Assembly: GCA_947172415.1 (NCBI GenBank)
Contig: OX359194.1
Span: forward strand, 4,526,001 to 4,590,000
Length of the DNA: 64,000 bases
DNA from: Chondrosia reniformis
Taxonomy: Eukaryota; Porifera; Demospongiae; Chondrillida; Chondrillidae
Direction of reading: 5' to 3'
The notes below the pieces were generated by a model, which saw only the letters and a program-made list of their open reading frames with translations, searched no databases and was not told where the DNA came from. Positions 35,231 to 51,326 of the stretch are shown piece by piece. Numbering within the stretch: the first letter of the stretch is position 1; each line of letters starts with the position of its first letter. Position numbers and translations under genes: made by a program.

Positions 35231-38200
35231 AGATGTGTGCTTTTTTCCTTTTTTTCTTTTTTCAGGACCCAACTTGGTATTGAACCTAGGCATCCTCGTA
35301 CGACGATGTTATCCGTAACATCATCCGTCATGTGGGTTCCACAATATATCTTGTAAATGAAGTCCTATATATATACCACTCACTTTTCAATATATAAGAT
35401 TTATAATATACTTATAAGTTATATACAATATATATTACATAAAAGATATATAATACATATATAAGTTGTTTTCTTTTTTCTTTTTTTCTTTTTTCAGGAC
35501 CCAACTTGGTATTGAACCAGGACATCCTTGTACCTTGTATGCAGACAGTGTTATCCGTAAGACTATCGGTCACATGGGTTCCACAATATATGTTGTAAAT
35601 GAAGTCCTATTTATATACCACTCACTTTTGACTGTATATATATATGCAATATATGTATATATAATATGCATATAAGATATAAACAATATATATTTCATAT
35701 AAGATATATAATAAATGTATAAGATATATGCTTTTTTCTTTTTTTCTTTATTCAGGACCCAACCTTTTATTGAACCAGGGCATCCTCGTACCTTGTATCC
35801 AGACGATGTCATCCGTAACACCATCGGTCACCTGGGTCCCCCAATATATGTTGTAAATGAAGTCCTATTAAATACCACTCAATTTTAACTCTACATATAT
35901 ATGCATTTTATATATATATATATATAATATGCATATAAGATGTAAACCATATATATTACATATAAGATATATAATACATATAAAAGATGTGTGCTTTTTT
36001 CCTTTTTTTCTTTTTTCAGGACCCAACCTGGTATTTAACCAGGATATCCTCGTACCTTCTATCCAGACAATGTTATCCGTAATACCATCGGTCACGTGGG
36101 TTCCAAAATATATGTTGTAAATGATGTCCTATTTATATACCACTCACTTTTGACTCTACATATATATGCAATATATATATATATAATATGCATATAAGAT
36201 ATATACAATATAAATTACAAATAAGATATACAATACATATATAAGATGTGGGCTTTTTTCCTTTTTTTTTAGGCCCCAACCTGGTATTTAACCAGGGCAT
36301 CCTCGTACGACAATATTATCCGTAACATCATTGGTCATGTGAGTTCCACAATATATCTTTTAAATGAAGTCCTATTGATATACCACACACTTTTGACTCT
36401 ACATATATATGCAATATATATATATATACAATACAAGTTACAATATACTAAGGTAATCTAATATATAATATGCATATAAGATATATACAATATAAGATAT
36501 ATAATACATATATATTATGCATGCTTTATTTTCTTTTCAGGACCCAACCTGGTATTGAACCAGGACATCCTTGTACCTTGTATCCAGACGATGTTATCCG
36601 TAACACCATTGGTCACGTGGGTTCCACAATATATGTTGTAAATGAAGTCCTATTTATATACCACTCACTTTTGACTCTACATATATATGCAATATATATA
36701 TATATATAGTATATTGTAACTTGTACTGTATATAATATGCATATAAGATATATTCAATACATATTACATATAAGATATATAATACTTATATAGGATGTGT
36801 ACTTTTTTCCTTTTTTTCTTTTTTCAGGACACAACATGGTATTGAACCAGGGCATCCTCGTCCGATGATGTTATCCGTAACATCATGGGTCATGTGGGTT
36901 CCACAATATATCTTGTAATAGAAGTCCTATTTATATACCACACACTTTTGACTCTACATATATGTGCAACATATATTTATATATATAATATGCATATAAC
37001 TTATATACAATATATATTACATATAAGATATATAATACAAATATATTATGCATGTTTTTTTCTTTTTTCAGGACCCAACCTGGTATTGAACCAGGACATC
37101 CTCGTACCTTGTATCCAGACAATGTTATCCGTAATACCATCGGTCACGTGGGTTCCACAATATATGTTGTAAATGATGTCCTATTTATATACCACTCACT
37201 TTTGACTATACATATATATGCAATATATATATATATATAATATGCATATAAGATATATACAATATATATTACATATAAGATATATATATAATACATATAT
37301 AAGATGTGTGCTTTTTTCCTTTTTTTTTTTTCAGGACCCAACCTGGTATTTTACCAGGGCATCCTCGTACAACAATGTTATCCGTAACATCATCGGTCAT
37401 GTGAGTTCCACAATATATCTTTTAAATGAAGTCCCATTGATATACCTCACACTTTTGACTCTACATATATATGCAATATATATATATATACAGTACAAGT
37501 TACAATATACTAAGGTAATCTAATATATAATATGCATATAAGATATATACAATATATATTACATATAAGATATATAATACATATATATTATGCATGCTTT
37601 ATTTTCTTTTTTCAGGACCCAACCTGGTATTGAACCAGGACATCCTCGTACCTTGTATCCAGACGATGTTATCCGTAACACCATTGGTCACGTGGGTTCC
37701 ACAATATATGTTGTAAATGAAGTCCTATTTATATACCACTCACTTTTGACTCTACATATATATGCAATATATAAGATTGATAATATGCATATAAGATATA
37801 TACAATATAAGCTATATAATACATATATAAGTTGTTTTCTTTTTTCTTTTTTCTTTTTTCAGGACCCAACCTAGTATTGAATCAGGGCATCCTCGTACGA
37901 CGATGTTATCCGTAACATCATCGGTAATGTGGGTTCAACAATAGATCTTGTAAATGAAGTCCTGTTTATATACCACTCACTTTTAACTCTACATATATAT
38001 GCAATATATATATATATAATATGCATATAAGATATATACAATATATATTACATATAAGATATATAATAAATGTATAAAATATATTCTTTTTTCTTTTTTT
38101 CTTTATTCAGGACTTAACCTTTTATTGAACCAGGGCATCCTCTTACCTTGTATCCAGACGATGTCATCCGTAACACCATCGGTCACCTGGGTGACCCAAT

Positions 38201-39779
38201 ATATGTTGTAAATGAAGTCTTATTTATATACCATGCACTTTTGACTCTACATATATATGCAATATATATATATAATATGCATATAAGATATATACAATAT
38301 ATCCTATATATAAGATATATACAATATATATTACATATAAGATATAGAATACATATATAAGTTGTTTGCTTTTTTTCAGGACCCAACCTGGTATTGAACC
38401 AGGGCATCCTCGTACGACGATGTTATCAGTAACATCATCGTTCATGTTGTTCCACGATGTATCTTGTAAATGAAGTCTTATTTATATACCACTCCCTTTT
38501 GACTCTACATATATATGCAATATATAAGATATATAATTTGCATATAAGATATATTCAATATATATTACATATAAGATGTATAATACAAATATAAGTTGTT
38601 TGTTTTTTTTTTTTTTTCAGGACCCAACCTGGTATTGAACTAGAGCATCTTCGTACCTTGTATCCAGAAGATGTAATCCGTAACACCATCGGTCACGTGG
38701 GTCACCCAATATATGATGTAAATGAAGTCCTATTTATATACCACACACGTTTGACTCTACATATACATGCAATCTATACATATATAAATATATAATATGC
38801 ATATAAGATATATACAATATATATTATATATAAGATATATAATACATATATATTATACATGCTTTTTTCTATTTTCAGGACCCTACCTGGTATTGAACCA
38901 GGACATCCTCGTACCTTGTTTCCAGACGATGCTATCCGTAATACCATCGGTCACGTGGGTTCCACAATATATGTTGTAAATGATTTCCTATTTATATACC
39001 ACTCACTTTTGACTCTACATATATATGCTATATATATATATATAATATGCATATAAGATATATACAATATATATTACATATAAGATATATAATACATATA
39101 TAAGATGTGTGTTTTTTCCTTTTTTTCATTTTTCAGGACCCAACCCTGTATTGAACCAGGGCATCCTCGTACGACGATGTTATCCGTAACACCATCGGTC
39201 ACGTGGGTCCCACAATATATCTTGTAAATGAAGTCCTATTTATATACCACACACTTTTGACTCTACATATATGTGCAATATATAAGATATATAATATGCA
39301 TATAGGATATATTCAATATATATTATAAAGAAGATATATAATACATATACAAGTTGTTAGCTTAATTACTTTTTTCAGGACCCAACCTGGAATTAACATA
39401 GGGTATCCTCGTACCTTCTATCCAGATGATGTCATCCGTAACACCATCGGTCACGTGGGTCACCCAATATATGTTGTAAATGATGTCCTATTTATATACC
39501 ACTCACTTTTGACTCTACATATATATGCAATATATAAGATATATTATATGCATATAAGATAGATACAATATATATTACATATAAGATATATAATACATAT
39601 ATAAGTTGTTTTCCTTTTTTTCTTTTTCACGACCCAACCTGGTATTGAACCAGGGCATCCTCGTACGACGATGTTTTCCGTAACACCATAGGTCACGTGG
39701 GTTCCACAATGTATCTTGTAAATGAAGTCCTATTTATATACCACTCACGTTTGACTCTACATTTATATGCAATATATAA

Positions 39780-40760
39780 GATATATAATATGCATATAAG
39801 ATATATACAATATATATTACACATAAGATATATAATACATATAATAGATGTATGTCTTTTTTCTTTTTTCAGGACACCACCTGGTATTGAACCATGGTAT
39901 CCTCGTACGACGATGTTAACCGTTACACCATCGGTCATGTGGGTTCCACAATTTATCTTGTAAATGAAGTCCAATTTATATACCACTCACTTTTGACTCT
40001 ACATATATATGCAATATATAAGATACATAATATGCATATAAGATATATACAATATATATTACATATAACATATTTAATACATATATAAGTTGTTGGCTTA
40101 TTTTCTTTTTTCAGGAACCAACCTGGTATTAAACTAGGGCATCCTCGTACCTTCTATCCAGACGATGTCATCCGTAACACCATAGGTCACGTGGGTCACC
40201 CATTATATGTTGTAAATGATGTCCTATTTATATACCACACACTTTTGACTCTACATATATATGCAATATATATATATATATAATATGCATATAAGATATA
40301 TACAATATATATTACACATAAGATATATAATACATATAATAGATGTATGTCTTTTTTCTTTTTTCAGGACACCACCTGGTATTGAACCATGGTATCCTCG
40401 TACGACGATGTTAACCGTTACACCATCGGTCATGTGGGTTCCACAATTTATCTTGTAAATGAAGTCCAATTTATATACCACTCACTTTTGACTCTACATA
40501 TATATGCAATATATAAGATACATAATATGCATATAAGATATATACAATATATATTACATATAACATATTTAATACATATATAAGTTGTTGGCTTATTTTC
40601 TTTTTTCAGGAACCAACCTGGTATTAAACTAGGGCATCCTCGTACCTTCTATCCAGACGATGTCATCCGTAACACCATAGGTCACGTGGGTCACCCATTA
40701 TATGTTGTAAATGATGTCCTATTTATATACCACACACTTTTGACTCTACATATATATGCA
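39780..40760 (-). repeat. Two-monomer tandem duplication (495 bp)
   Basis: About 39,780-40,265 recurs at 40,275-40,760 almost unchanged, including rare variants GTTAACCGTTACACC and GGAACCAACCTGGTATTAAA. Confidence 0.88.
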
Positions 40761-42599
40761 ATATATATATATATATAATATGCATATAAGATATATACAA
40801 TATATATTACATATAAGATATATAATACATATATATTATTCATGCTTTTTTCCTATTTTCAGGACCTTACCTGGTATTGAACCAGGACATCCTCGTACCT
40901 TGTTTCCAGACGATGTTATCCGTAACACCATCGGTCACGTGATTCACCAAATATATGTTGTAAATGAAGTCCTATTTATATACCACACACTTTTGACTCT
41001 ACATATATATATTGTATGCATATAAGATATATACAATATATATTACATATAAGATATATAATACATATATATTATGCATGCTTTTTTTCTTTTTTCAGGA
41101 CCCAACCTGGTATTGCACTAGGGCATCCTCGTACCTTCTCTCCAGACGATGTCATCCGTAACACCATCGGTCACGTTGGTTACCCAATATATGTTGTCAA
41201 TGATGTCCTATTTATATACCTCACACTTTTGTCTCTACATATACATGCAATATATATATATATATATATAATATGCATTTCAGATATACACAATATATAT
41301 TATATATAAGATTTATAATACATATATATTATACATGCTTTTTTTCTATTTTCAGGACCCTACCTGGTATTGAACCAGGACATCCTCGTACCTTGTTTCC
41401 AGACGATGTTATCCGTAATACCATCGGTCACGTGGGTTCCACAATATATGTTGTAAATGATTTTCTATTTATACACCACTCACTTTTGACTCTACATATA
41501 TATGCTATATATATATATAATATGCATATAAGATATATACAATATATATTATATATAAGATATATAATACATATATAAGATGTGTTTTTTTCCTTTTTTC
41601 TTTTTTCAGGACCCACCCAGTTATTGAACCAGGGCATCCTCGAACAACGATGTTATCCGTAACACCATCGGTCACTTGGGTCCCACAATGTATCTGGTAA
41701 ATGAAGTCCTATTTATATACCACACACTTTTGACTCTACATATATATGCAATATATAAGATATATAATATGCATATCGGTTATATTCAATATATATTACA
41801 TATAAGATATATAATACATATATAAGTTGTTGGCTTATTTTCTTTTTTCAGGACTTAACCTGGTATTAAACTAGGGCATCCTCGTACCTTCATTCCAGAT
41901 GATGTCATCTGTAACACCATTGGTCACGTGGGTCACCCAATATATGTTGTAAATGATGTCCTATTTATATACCACTCACTTTTGACTCTACATATATATT
42001 CAATATATAAGATATATAATATGCATATAAGATATATATAATATATATTACATATAAGATATATAATACATATATAAGTTGTTTTTCTTTTTTTTTTTTC
42101 ACGACCCAACCTGGTATTGAACCAGGGTATCCTCGTACGACGATGTTTTCCGTAACACCATAGGTCACGTGGGTTCCACAATGTATCTTGTAAATGAAGT
42201 CCTATTTATATACCACTCACTTTTGACTCTACATTTATATGCAATATATAAGATAAATAATATGCATATAAGATATATACAATATATATTACATATAAGA
42301 TATATAATACATTTATAAGTTGTTGACTTATTTTCTTTTTTCAGGATCCAACCTGGTATTGAACTAGGGCATCCTCTTACCTTCTATCCAGACGATGTCA
42401 TCCGTAACACCATCGGTCACGTGGGTCACCCAATATATGTTGTAAATGATGTCCTATTTATATACCACACACTTTTGACTCTACATATATATGCAATATA
42501 TATATATATATATTATATGCATATAAGATATATACAATATATATTACAAATAAGATATATAATACATATATATTATGCATGCTTTTTTTCTTTTTTCAG

Positions 42600-42682
42600 G
42601 ACCCAACCTGGTATTGAACTAGGGCATCCTCGTACCTTCTATCCAGACGATGTCATCCGTAACACCATCGGTCACGTGGGTC
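42600..42682 (-). other. Representative long tRNA-like segment on the minus strand (83 nt)
   Basis: Minus-strand GACCCA (42,682-42,677) pairs with TGGGTC (42,605-42,600). The 83-nt span matches 24,168-24,250. The first base pair of the T arm is altered (TAGTTCAATACCAGG). Confidence 0.75.
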
Positions 42683-43289
42683 ACCCAATATATGTTGTAA
42701 ATGATGTCCTATTTATATACCTCACACTTTTGTCTCTACATATATATGCAATATATATATATATAATATGCATATAAGATATATACAATATATATTACAT
42801 ATAAGATATATAATACATATATAATTATGCATGCTTTTTTCCTATTTTCAGGACCCTACTTGGTGTTAAACCAGGACATCCTCGTACCTTGTTTCCAGAC
42901 AATGTTATCCGTAATACCATCGAACACGTGGGTTCCACAATATATGTTGTAAACCATTTCCTATTTATATACCACTCACTTTAGAGTCTACATATATATG
43001 CAATATATATATATATATATATAATATGAATATAAGATATACACAATATATATTACATATATAAGATATATAATACATATATAAGTTGTTTGCTTTTTTT
43101 CTTTTTCAGGACCTAATCTGGTATTGAACCAGGGCATCCTCGTACGACGATGTTATTCGTAACACCATCGGTCATGTGGGATCCACCATGTATCTTATAA
43201 ATGAAGTCCAATTTAAATACCACTCACTTTAGACTCTACATTTATATGCAATATATAAGATATATAATATGCATATAAGATATATAATA

Positions 43290-46200
43290 TGCATATAAGA
43301 TATATACAATATATATTACATAAAAGATATATACTACACATAATAGATGTATGCTTTTTTCTTTTTTTCTTTTTTCAGGACCCCACCTGGTATTGAACCA
43401 TGGTATCCTCGAACGACGATGTTATCCATAACACCATCGGTCATGTGGGTTCCACAATGTATTTTGTAAATGAAGTCCTATTTATATACCACTCACTTTT
43501 GACTCTACATATATAGATAATATCTAAGATATATAATATGCAAATAAGATATATACAATATATATTACATATACAATATATAATACATATATAAGTTGTT
43601 TTTCTTTTTTTCTCTTTTCTCAACCCAAACTGGTATTGAACCAGGGCATCCTCGTCCGACGATGTTAACCGTAACACCATCGGTCACGTGGGTTCCAAAA
43701 TGTATCTTGTAAATGAAGTCCAATTTATATACCACTCACTTTTGACTCTACATATATATACTATATATAAGATATGTAATATGCATATAAATATATACAA
43801 TATATATAACATATAAGATATATAATACATATATAAGTTGTTTTTCTTTTTTCTTTTTTCACGACCCAACCTGATATTGAACCAGGGCATCCTCGTCCGA
43901 CGATGTTATCCGTAACACCACAGGTCACGTCGGTTCCACAATGTATCTTGTAAATGTAGTCCTATTTATATACCACTCACTTTTGACTCTACATTTATAT
44001 GCAATATTTAAGATATATAATATGCATATAAGATATATACAATATATATTACATATAAGATATATAATACATATAATAGATGTATGCTTTTTTTTCTTTT
44101 TTCAGGACACCACCTGGTATTGAACCATGGTATCCTCGAACGACGATGTTATCCGTAACACCATCGGTCATGTGGGTTCCACAATGTATCTTGTAAATGA
44201 AGTCCTATTTATATACCACTCACTTTTGACTCTACATATATAGATATTATATAAGATATATAATATGCAATTAAGATATATACAATATATATTACATATA
44301 CAATATATAATACATATATAAGTTGTTTTTCTTTTTTTCTTTTTTCCCGACCCAACCTGGTATTGAACCAGGGCATCCTTGTCCGACGATGTTATCCGTA
44401 ACAGCATAGGTCACGTGGGTTCCACAATGTATCTTGTAAATGTAGTCCTATTTATATACCACTCACTTTTGACTCTACATTTATATGTAATATTTAAGAA
44501 ATATAATATGCATATAAGATATATACAATATATATTACATATAAGATATATTATTCATATAATAGATGTATGCTTTTTTTTTCTTTTTTCAGGACCCAAC
44601 CTGGTATTGAACAAGGGCATTCTCGTACCTTCTATTCAGACGATGTCATCCGTAACACCATCGGTCACGTGGGTCACCCAATATATGTTGTAAATGATGT
44701 CCTATTTATATACCACTCACTTTTGACTCTACATATATATACAATATATAAGGTATATAATATGCATATAAGATATATACAATATATATTACATATAAGA
44801 TATATAATACATATATAAGTTGTTTTTCTTTTTTCTTTTTTCACGACCCAACCTGGTATTGAACCAGGGCATCCTCGTACGACGATGTTATCCGTAACAC
44901 CATAGGTCACGTCGGTTCCACAATGTATCTTGTAAATGTAGTCCTATATATATACCACTCACTTTTGACTCTACATTTATATGCAATATATTAGATATAT
45001 AATATGCATATAAGATATATACAATATATATTACATATAAGATATATAATACATATAATAGATGTATGCTTTTTTTTCTTTTTTCAGGACACCACCTGGT
45101 ATTGAACCATGGTATCCTCGTACGACGATGTTAACCGTAACACCATTGGTCACGTGGGTTCCACAATGTAACTTGTAAATGAAGTCCAATTTATATACCA
45201 CTCACTTTTGACTCTACATATATATGCAATATATAAGATATATAATATGCACATAAGATATATACAATATATATTACATATAAGATATATAATACATATA
45301 TATTTTGCATGCTTTTTTCCTATTTTCAGGAGACTACCTGGTATTGAACCAGGACATCCTCGTACCTTGTTTCCAGACGATGTTATCCGTAACACCATCG
45401 GTCACGTGGGTCACCCAATATATGTTGTAAATGAAGTCCTATTTATATACCTCACACTTTTGTCTCTCTATATATATATAATATATAAGATATATAATAT
45501 GCATATAAGATATATAATACATATATAAGTTGTTTTTCTTTTTTCTTTTTTCACGACCCAACCTGTTATTAAACCAGGGCATCCTCGTCCGACGATGTTA
45601 TCCGAAACACCATAGGTCACGTGGGTTCCACAATGTATCTTGTAAATGTAGTCCTATTTATATACCACACACTTTTGACTCTACATTTATATGCAATATT
45701 TAAGATATATAATATGCATATAAGATATATAATATGCATATAAGAAATATACAATATATATTACATAAAAGATATATACTACACATAATAGATGTATGCT
45801 TTCTTCTTTTTTTCTTTTTTCAGGACCCCACCTGGTATTGAACCATGGTATCCTCGAACGACGATGTTATCCATAACACCATCGGTCATGTGGGTTCCAC
45901 AATGTATTTTGTAAATGAAGTCCTATTTATATACCACTCACTTTTGACTCTACATATATAGATAATATCTAAGATATATAATATGCAAATAAGATATATA
46001 CAATATATATTACATATACAATATATAATACATATATAAGTTGTTTTTCTTTTTTTCTTTTTTCTCAACCCAAACTGGTATTGAACCAGGGCATCCTCGT
46101 CCGACCATGTTAACCGTAACACCATCGGTCACGTGGGTTCCAAAATGTATCTTGTAAATGAAGTCCAATTTATATACCACTCACTTTTGACTCTACATAT

Positions 46201-49190
46201 ATATACTATATATAAGATATGTAATATGCATATAAATATATACAATATATATAACATATAAGATATATAATACATATATAAGTTGTTTTTCTTTTTTCTT
46301 TTTTCACGACCCAACCTGATATTGAACCAGGGCATCCTCGTCCGACGATGTTATCCGTAACACCACAGGTCACGTCGGTTCCACAATTTATCTTGTAAAT
46401 GTAGTCCTATTTATATACCACTCACTTTTGACTCTACATTTATATGCAATATTTAAGATATATAATATGCATATAAGATATATACAATATATATTACATA
46501 TAAGATATATAATACATATAATAGATGTATGCTTTTTTTTCTTTTTTCAGGACACCACCTGGTATTGAACCATGGTATCCTCGAACGACGATGTTATCCG
46601 TAACACCATCGGTCATGTGGGTTCCACAATGTATCTTGTAAATGAAGTCCTATTTATATACCACTCACTTTTGACTCTACATATATAGATATTATATAAG
46701 ATATATAATATGCAATTAAGATATATACAATATATATTACATATACAATATATAATACATATATAAGTTGTTTTTCTTTTTTTCTTTTTTCCCGACCCAA
46801 CCTGGTATTGAACCAGGGCATCCTCGTCCGACGATGTTATCCGTAACAGCATAGGTCACGTGGGTTCCACAATGTATCTTGTAAATGTAGTCCTATTTAT
46901 ATACCACTCACTTTTGACTCTACATTTATATGTAATATTTAAGAAATATAATATGCATATAAGATATATACAATATATATTACATATAAGATATATTATT
47001 CATATAATAGATGTATGCTTTTTTTTTCTTTTTTCAGGACCCAACCTGGTATTGAACAAGGGCATTCTCGTACCTTCTATTCAGACGATGTCATCCGTAA
47101 CACCATCGGTCACGTGGGTCACCCAATATATGTTGTAAATGATGTCCTATTTATATACCACTCACTTTTGACTCTACATATATATACAATATATAAGGTA
47201 TATAATATGCATATAAGATATATACAATATATATTACATATAAGATATATAATACATATATAAGTTGTTTTTCTTTTTTCTTTTTTCACGACCCAACCTG
47301 GTATTGAACCAGGGCATCCTCGTACGACGATGTTATCCGTAACACCATAGGTCACGTCGGTTCCACAATGTATCTTGTAAATGTAGTCCTATATATATAC
47401 CACTCACTTTTGACTCTACATTTATATGCAATATATAAGATATATAATATGCATATAAGATATATAATATGCATATAAGATATATACAATATATATTACA
47501 TATAAGATATATAATACATATAATAGATGTATGCTTTTTTTTCTTTTTTCAGGACACCACCTGGTATTGAACCATGGTATCCTCGAACGACGATGTTATC
47601 CGTAACACCATCGGTCATGTGGGTTCCACAATGTATCTTGTAAATGAAGTCCTATTTATATACCACTCACTTTTGACTCTACATATATAGATATTATATA
47701 AGATATATAATATGCAATTAAGATATATACAATATATATTACATATACAATATATAATACATATATAAGTTGTTTTTCTTTTTTTCTTTTTTCCCGACCC
47801 AACCTGGTATTGAACCAGGGCATCCTCGTCCGACGATGTTATCCGTAACAGCATAGGTCACGTGGGTTCCACAATGTATCTTGTAAATGTAGTCCTATTT
47901 ATATACCACTCACTTTTGACTCTACATTTATATGTAATATTTAAGAAATATAATATGCATATAAGATATATACAATATATATTACATATAAGATATATTA
48001 TTCATATAATAGATGTATGCTTTTTTTTTCTTTTTTCAGGACCCAACCTGGTATTGAACAAGGGCATTCTCGTACCTTCTATTCAGACGATGTCATCCGT
48101 AACACCATCGGTCACGTGGGTCACCCAATATATGTTGTAAATGATGTCCTATTTATATACCACTCACTTTTGACTCTACATATATATACAATATATAAGG
48201 TATATAATATGCATATAAGATATATACAATATATATTACATATAAGATATATAATACATATATAAGTTGTTTTTCTTTTTTCTTTTTTCACGACCCAACC
48301 TGGTATTGAACCAGGGCATCCTCGTACGACGATGTTATCCGTAACACCATAGGTCACGTCGGTTCCACAATGTATCTTGTAAATGTAGTCCTATATATAT
48401 ACCACTCACTTTTGACTCTACATTTATATGCAATATATAAGATATATAATATGCATATAAGATATATAATATGCATATAAGATATATACAATATATATTA
48501 CATATAAGATATATAATACATATAATAGATGTATGCTTTTTTTCTTTTTTCAGGACACCACCTGGTATTGAACCATGGTATCCTCGTACGACGATGTTAA
48601 CCGTAACACCATCGGTCACGTGGGTTCCACAATGTAACTTGTAAATGAAGTCCAATTTATATACCACTCACTTTTGACTCTACATATAAATGCAATATAT
48701 AAGATATATAATATGCACATAAGATATATACAATATATATTACATATAAGATATATAATACATATATATTTTGCATGCTTTTTTCCTATTTTCAGGAGAC
48801 TACCTGGTATTGAACCAGGACATCCTCGTACCTTGTTTCCAGACGATGTTATCCGTAACACCATCGGTCACGTGGGTCACCCAATATATGTTGTAAATGA
48901 AGTCCTATTTATATACCTCACACTTTTGTCTCTCTATATATATATAATATATAAGATATATAATATGCATATAAGATATATAATACATATATAAGTTGTT
49001 TTTCTTTTTTCTTTTTTCACGACCCAACCTGTTATTAAACCAGGGCATCCTCGTCCGACGATGTTATCCGAAACACCATAGGTCACGTGGGTTCCACAAT
49101 GTATCTTGTAAATGTAGTCCTATTTATATACCACACACTTTTGACTCTACATTTATATGCAATATTTAAGATATATAATATGCATATAAG
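43290..49190 (-). repeat. Higher-order repeat: 2.4-kb duplication with nested 1.0-kb duplication
   Basis: 43,290-45,730 recurs from about 45,735 with a 2,445-bp shift. Within the second copy a four-monomer block of 1,002 bp is duplicated again (about 46,610-47,610 and 47,612-48,614). After that the shift to the first copy is 3,466 bp (45,150-45,720 versus 48,616-49,186). Near-identical copies indicate recent unequal exchange; if the window is assembled from short reads, they could also be an assembly effect. Confidence 0.85.
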
Positions 49191-50011
49191 ATATATACAA
49201 TATATATTACATATAAGATATATAATACATATAATAGATGTATGCTTTTTTTCTTTTTTCAGGACACCACCTGGTATTGAACCATGGTATCCTCGTACGA
49301 CGATGTTAACCGTAACACCATCGGTCACGTGGGTTCCACAATGTATCTTGTAAATGAAGTCCAATTTATATACCACTCACTTTTGACTCTACATATATAT
49401 GCAATATATATATATATATTATATGCATATAAGATATATACAATATATATTACATATAAGATATATAATACATATATATTATGTATGCTTTTTTCCTATT
49501 TTCCAGACCCCACCTAGTATTGAACCAGGACATCCTCGTACCTTGTTTCCAGACGATGTTATCCGTAACACCATCGGTCACGTGGGTCATCCAATATATG
49601 TTGTAAATGAAGTCCTATTTATATACCACACACTTTTGACTCTACATATATATGCAATATATATATATATTATATACATATAAGATATAAACAATATATA
49701 TTACATATAAGATATATAATACATATATATTATGCATGTTTGTTTCTTTTTTCAAGACCCTACCTGGTATTGAACTAGGGCATCCTCGTACCTTCTATCC
49801 AGACAATGTCATCCGTAACACCATCGGTCACGTGGGTCACCCAATATATGTTGTAAATGAAGTCCTATTTATATACCTCACACTTTTGTCTCTACATATA
49901 TATGCAATATATATATATATATATAATATGCATATAAGATATATACAATATATATTACATATAAGATATATAATACATATATAAGTTGTTTTTCTTTTTT
50001 TCTTTTTTCAC

Positions 50012-50084
50012 GACCCAACCTGGTAGTGAACCAGGGCATCCTCGTCTAACGATGTTATCCGTAACACCATCGGTCACGTGGGTC
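50012..50084 (-). other. Representative short tRNA-like segment (73 nt)
   Basis: Lacks the 10 nt found in long forms between CATCGT and ACGAGGATG. From GACCCA (50,084-50,079) to TGGGTC (50,017-50,012) it spans 73 nt, the usual length of a tRNA. The T loop here is TTCACTA. Confidence 0.7.
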
Positions 50085-51314
50085 ACCCAATATATGTTGT
50101 AAATGAAGTCCTATTTATATACCTCACACTTTTGACTCTACATATATATGCAATACATATATATATATTATATACATATAAGATATATACAATATATGTT
50201 ACATATAAGATATATAATACATATATATTATTCATGCTTTTTTCCTATTTTCAGGAACCTACCTGGTATTGAACCAGGACATCCTCGTACCTTGTTTCCA
50301 GACGATGTTATCCGTAATACCATCGAACACATGGCTTCTACAATATATTTTGTAAATGATTTCCTATTTATATACCACTCACTTTAGACTCTCCATATAT
50401 ATGCAATATATATATATATATATATATAATATGAATAAAAGATATACACAATATATATTTCATATATGATATATAATACATATAGAAATTGTTTTCTTTT
50501 TTTCTTTTTTCAAGACCCAATCTGGTATTGAACCAGGGCATCCTCGTGCGACGATGTTATCCGTAACACCATCGGTCACGTGGCTTCCACCATGTATCTT
50601 GTAAATAAAGTCCAATTTATATACCACTCACTTTAGACTCTACATTTATATGCAATATATAAGATATATAATATGCATATAAGATATATACAATATATAT
50701 TACATATAAGATATATACTACACATAATAGATGTATGCTTTTTTTTTTTTTCTTTTTTCAGGACCCCACCTGGTATTGAACCATGGTATCCTCGTACGAC
50801 GATGTTATCCGTAACACTATCGGTCACTTGGGTCACCCAATATATGTTGTAAATGAAGTCCTATTTATATACCACACACTTTTGACTCTACATATATATG
50901 CAATATATATATATATATTATATACATATAAGATATATACAATATATATTACATATAAGATATATACAATATATATTACATATAAGATATATAATACATA
51001 TATATTATGCATGCTTTGTTTCTTTTTTCAGGACCCAACCTGGTATTGAACTAGGGTATCCTTGTACCTTCTATCCAGACGATGTCATCCGTAACACCAT
51101 CGGTCATGCGGGTCACCCAATATATGTTGTAAATGAAGTCCTATTTATATACCTCACACTTTTGTCTCTACATATATATGCAATATATATATATATTTAT
51201 AGTATGCATATAAGATATAGTGCATTTTACTATAAAGGTAAATTTTTCTTTTAAGACGCTTTATGGAAAATATCCTCAGTGTATTTTCACATTTGGTATC
51301 AAATGAAAGAGGGA

Positions 51315-51326
51315 AGACTAGGGAAT
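51315..51326. repeat. Target-site duplication of nested LINE (left)
   Basis: AGACTAGGGAAT, repeated exactly at 52,778-52,789. Confidence 0.92.

Larger units (their letters stand above)
35231..51219 (-). repeat. tRNA-like satellite, array B, part 1
   Basis: About 16 kb of monomers on the minus strand. On the plus strand each reads T-rich tract, CAGGACCCAACCTGG, tRNA-like complement, CCTATTTATATACC, AT linker. Higher-order duplications occur at 39,780-40,760 (495-bp shift) and 43,290-49,190 (2,445- and 1,002-bp shifts). Fragments of the end of elements a-c lie at 36,431-36,462, 36,708-36,732 and 37,491-37,523. No gene is supported. Confidence 0.9.
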
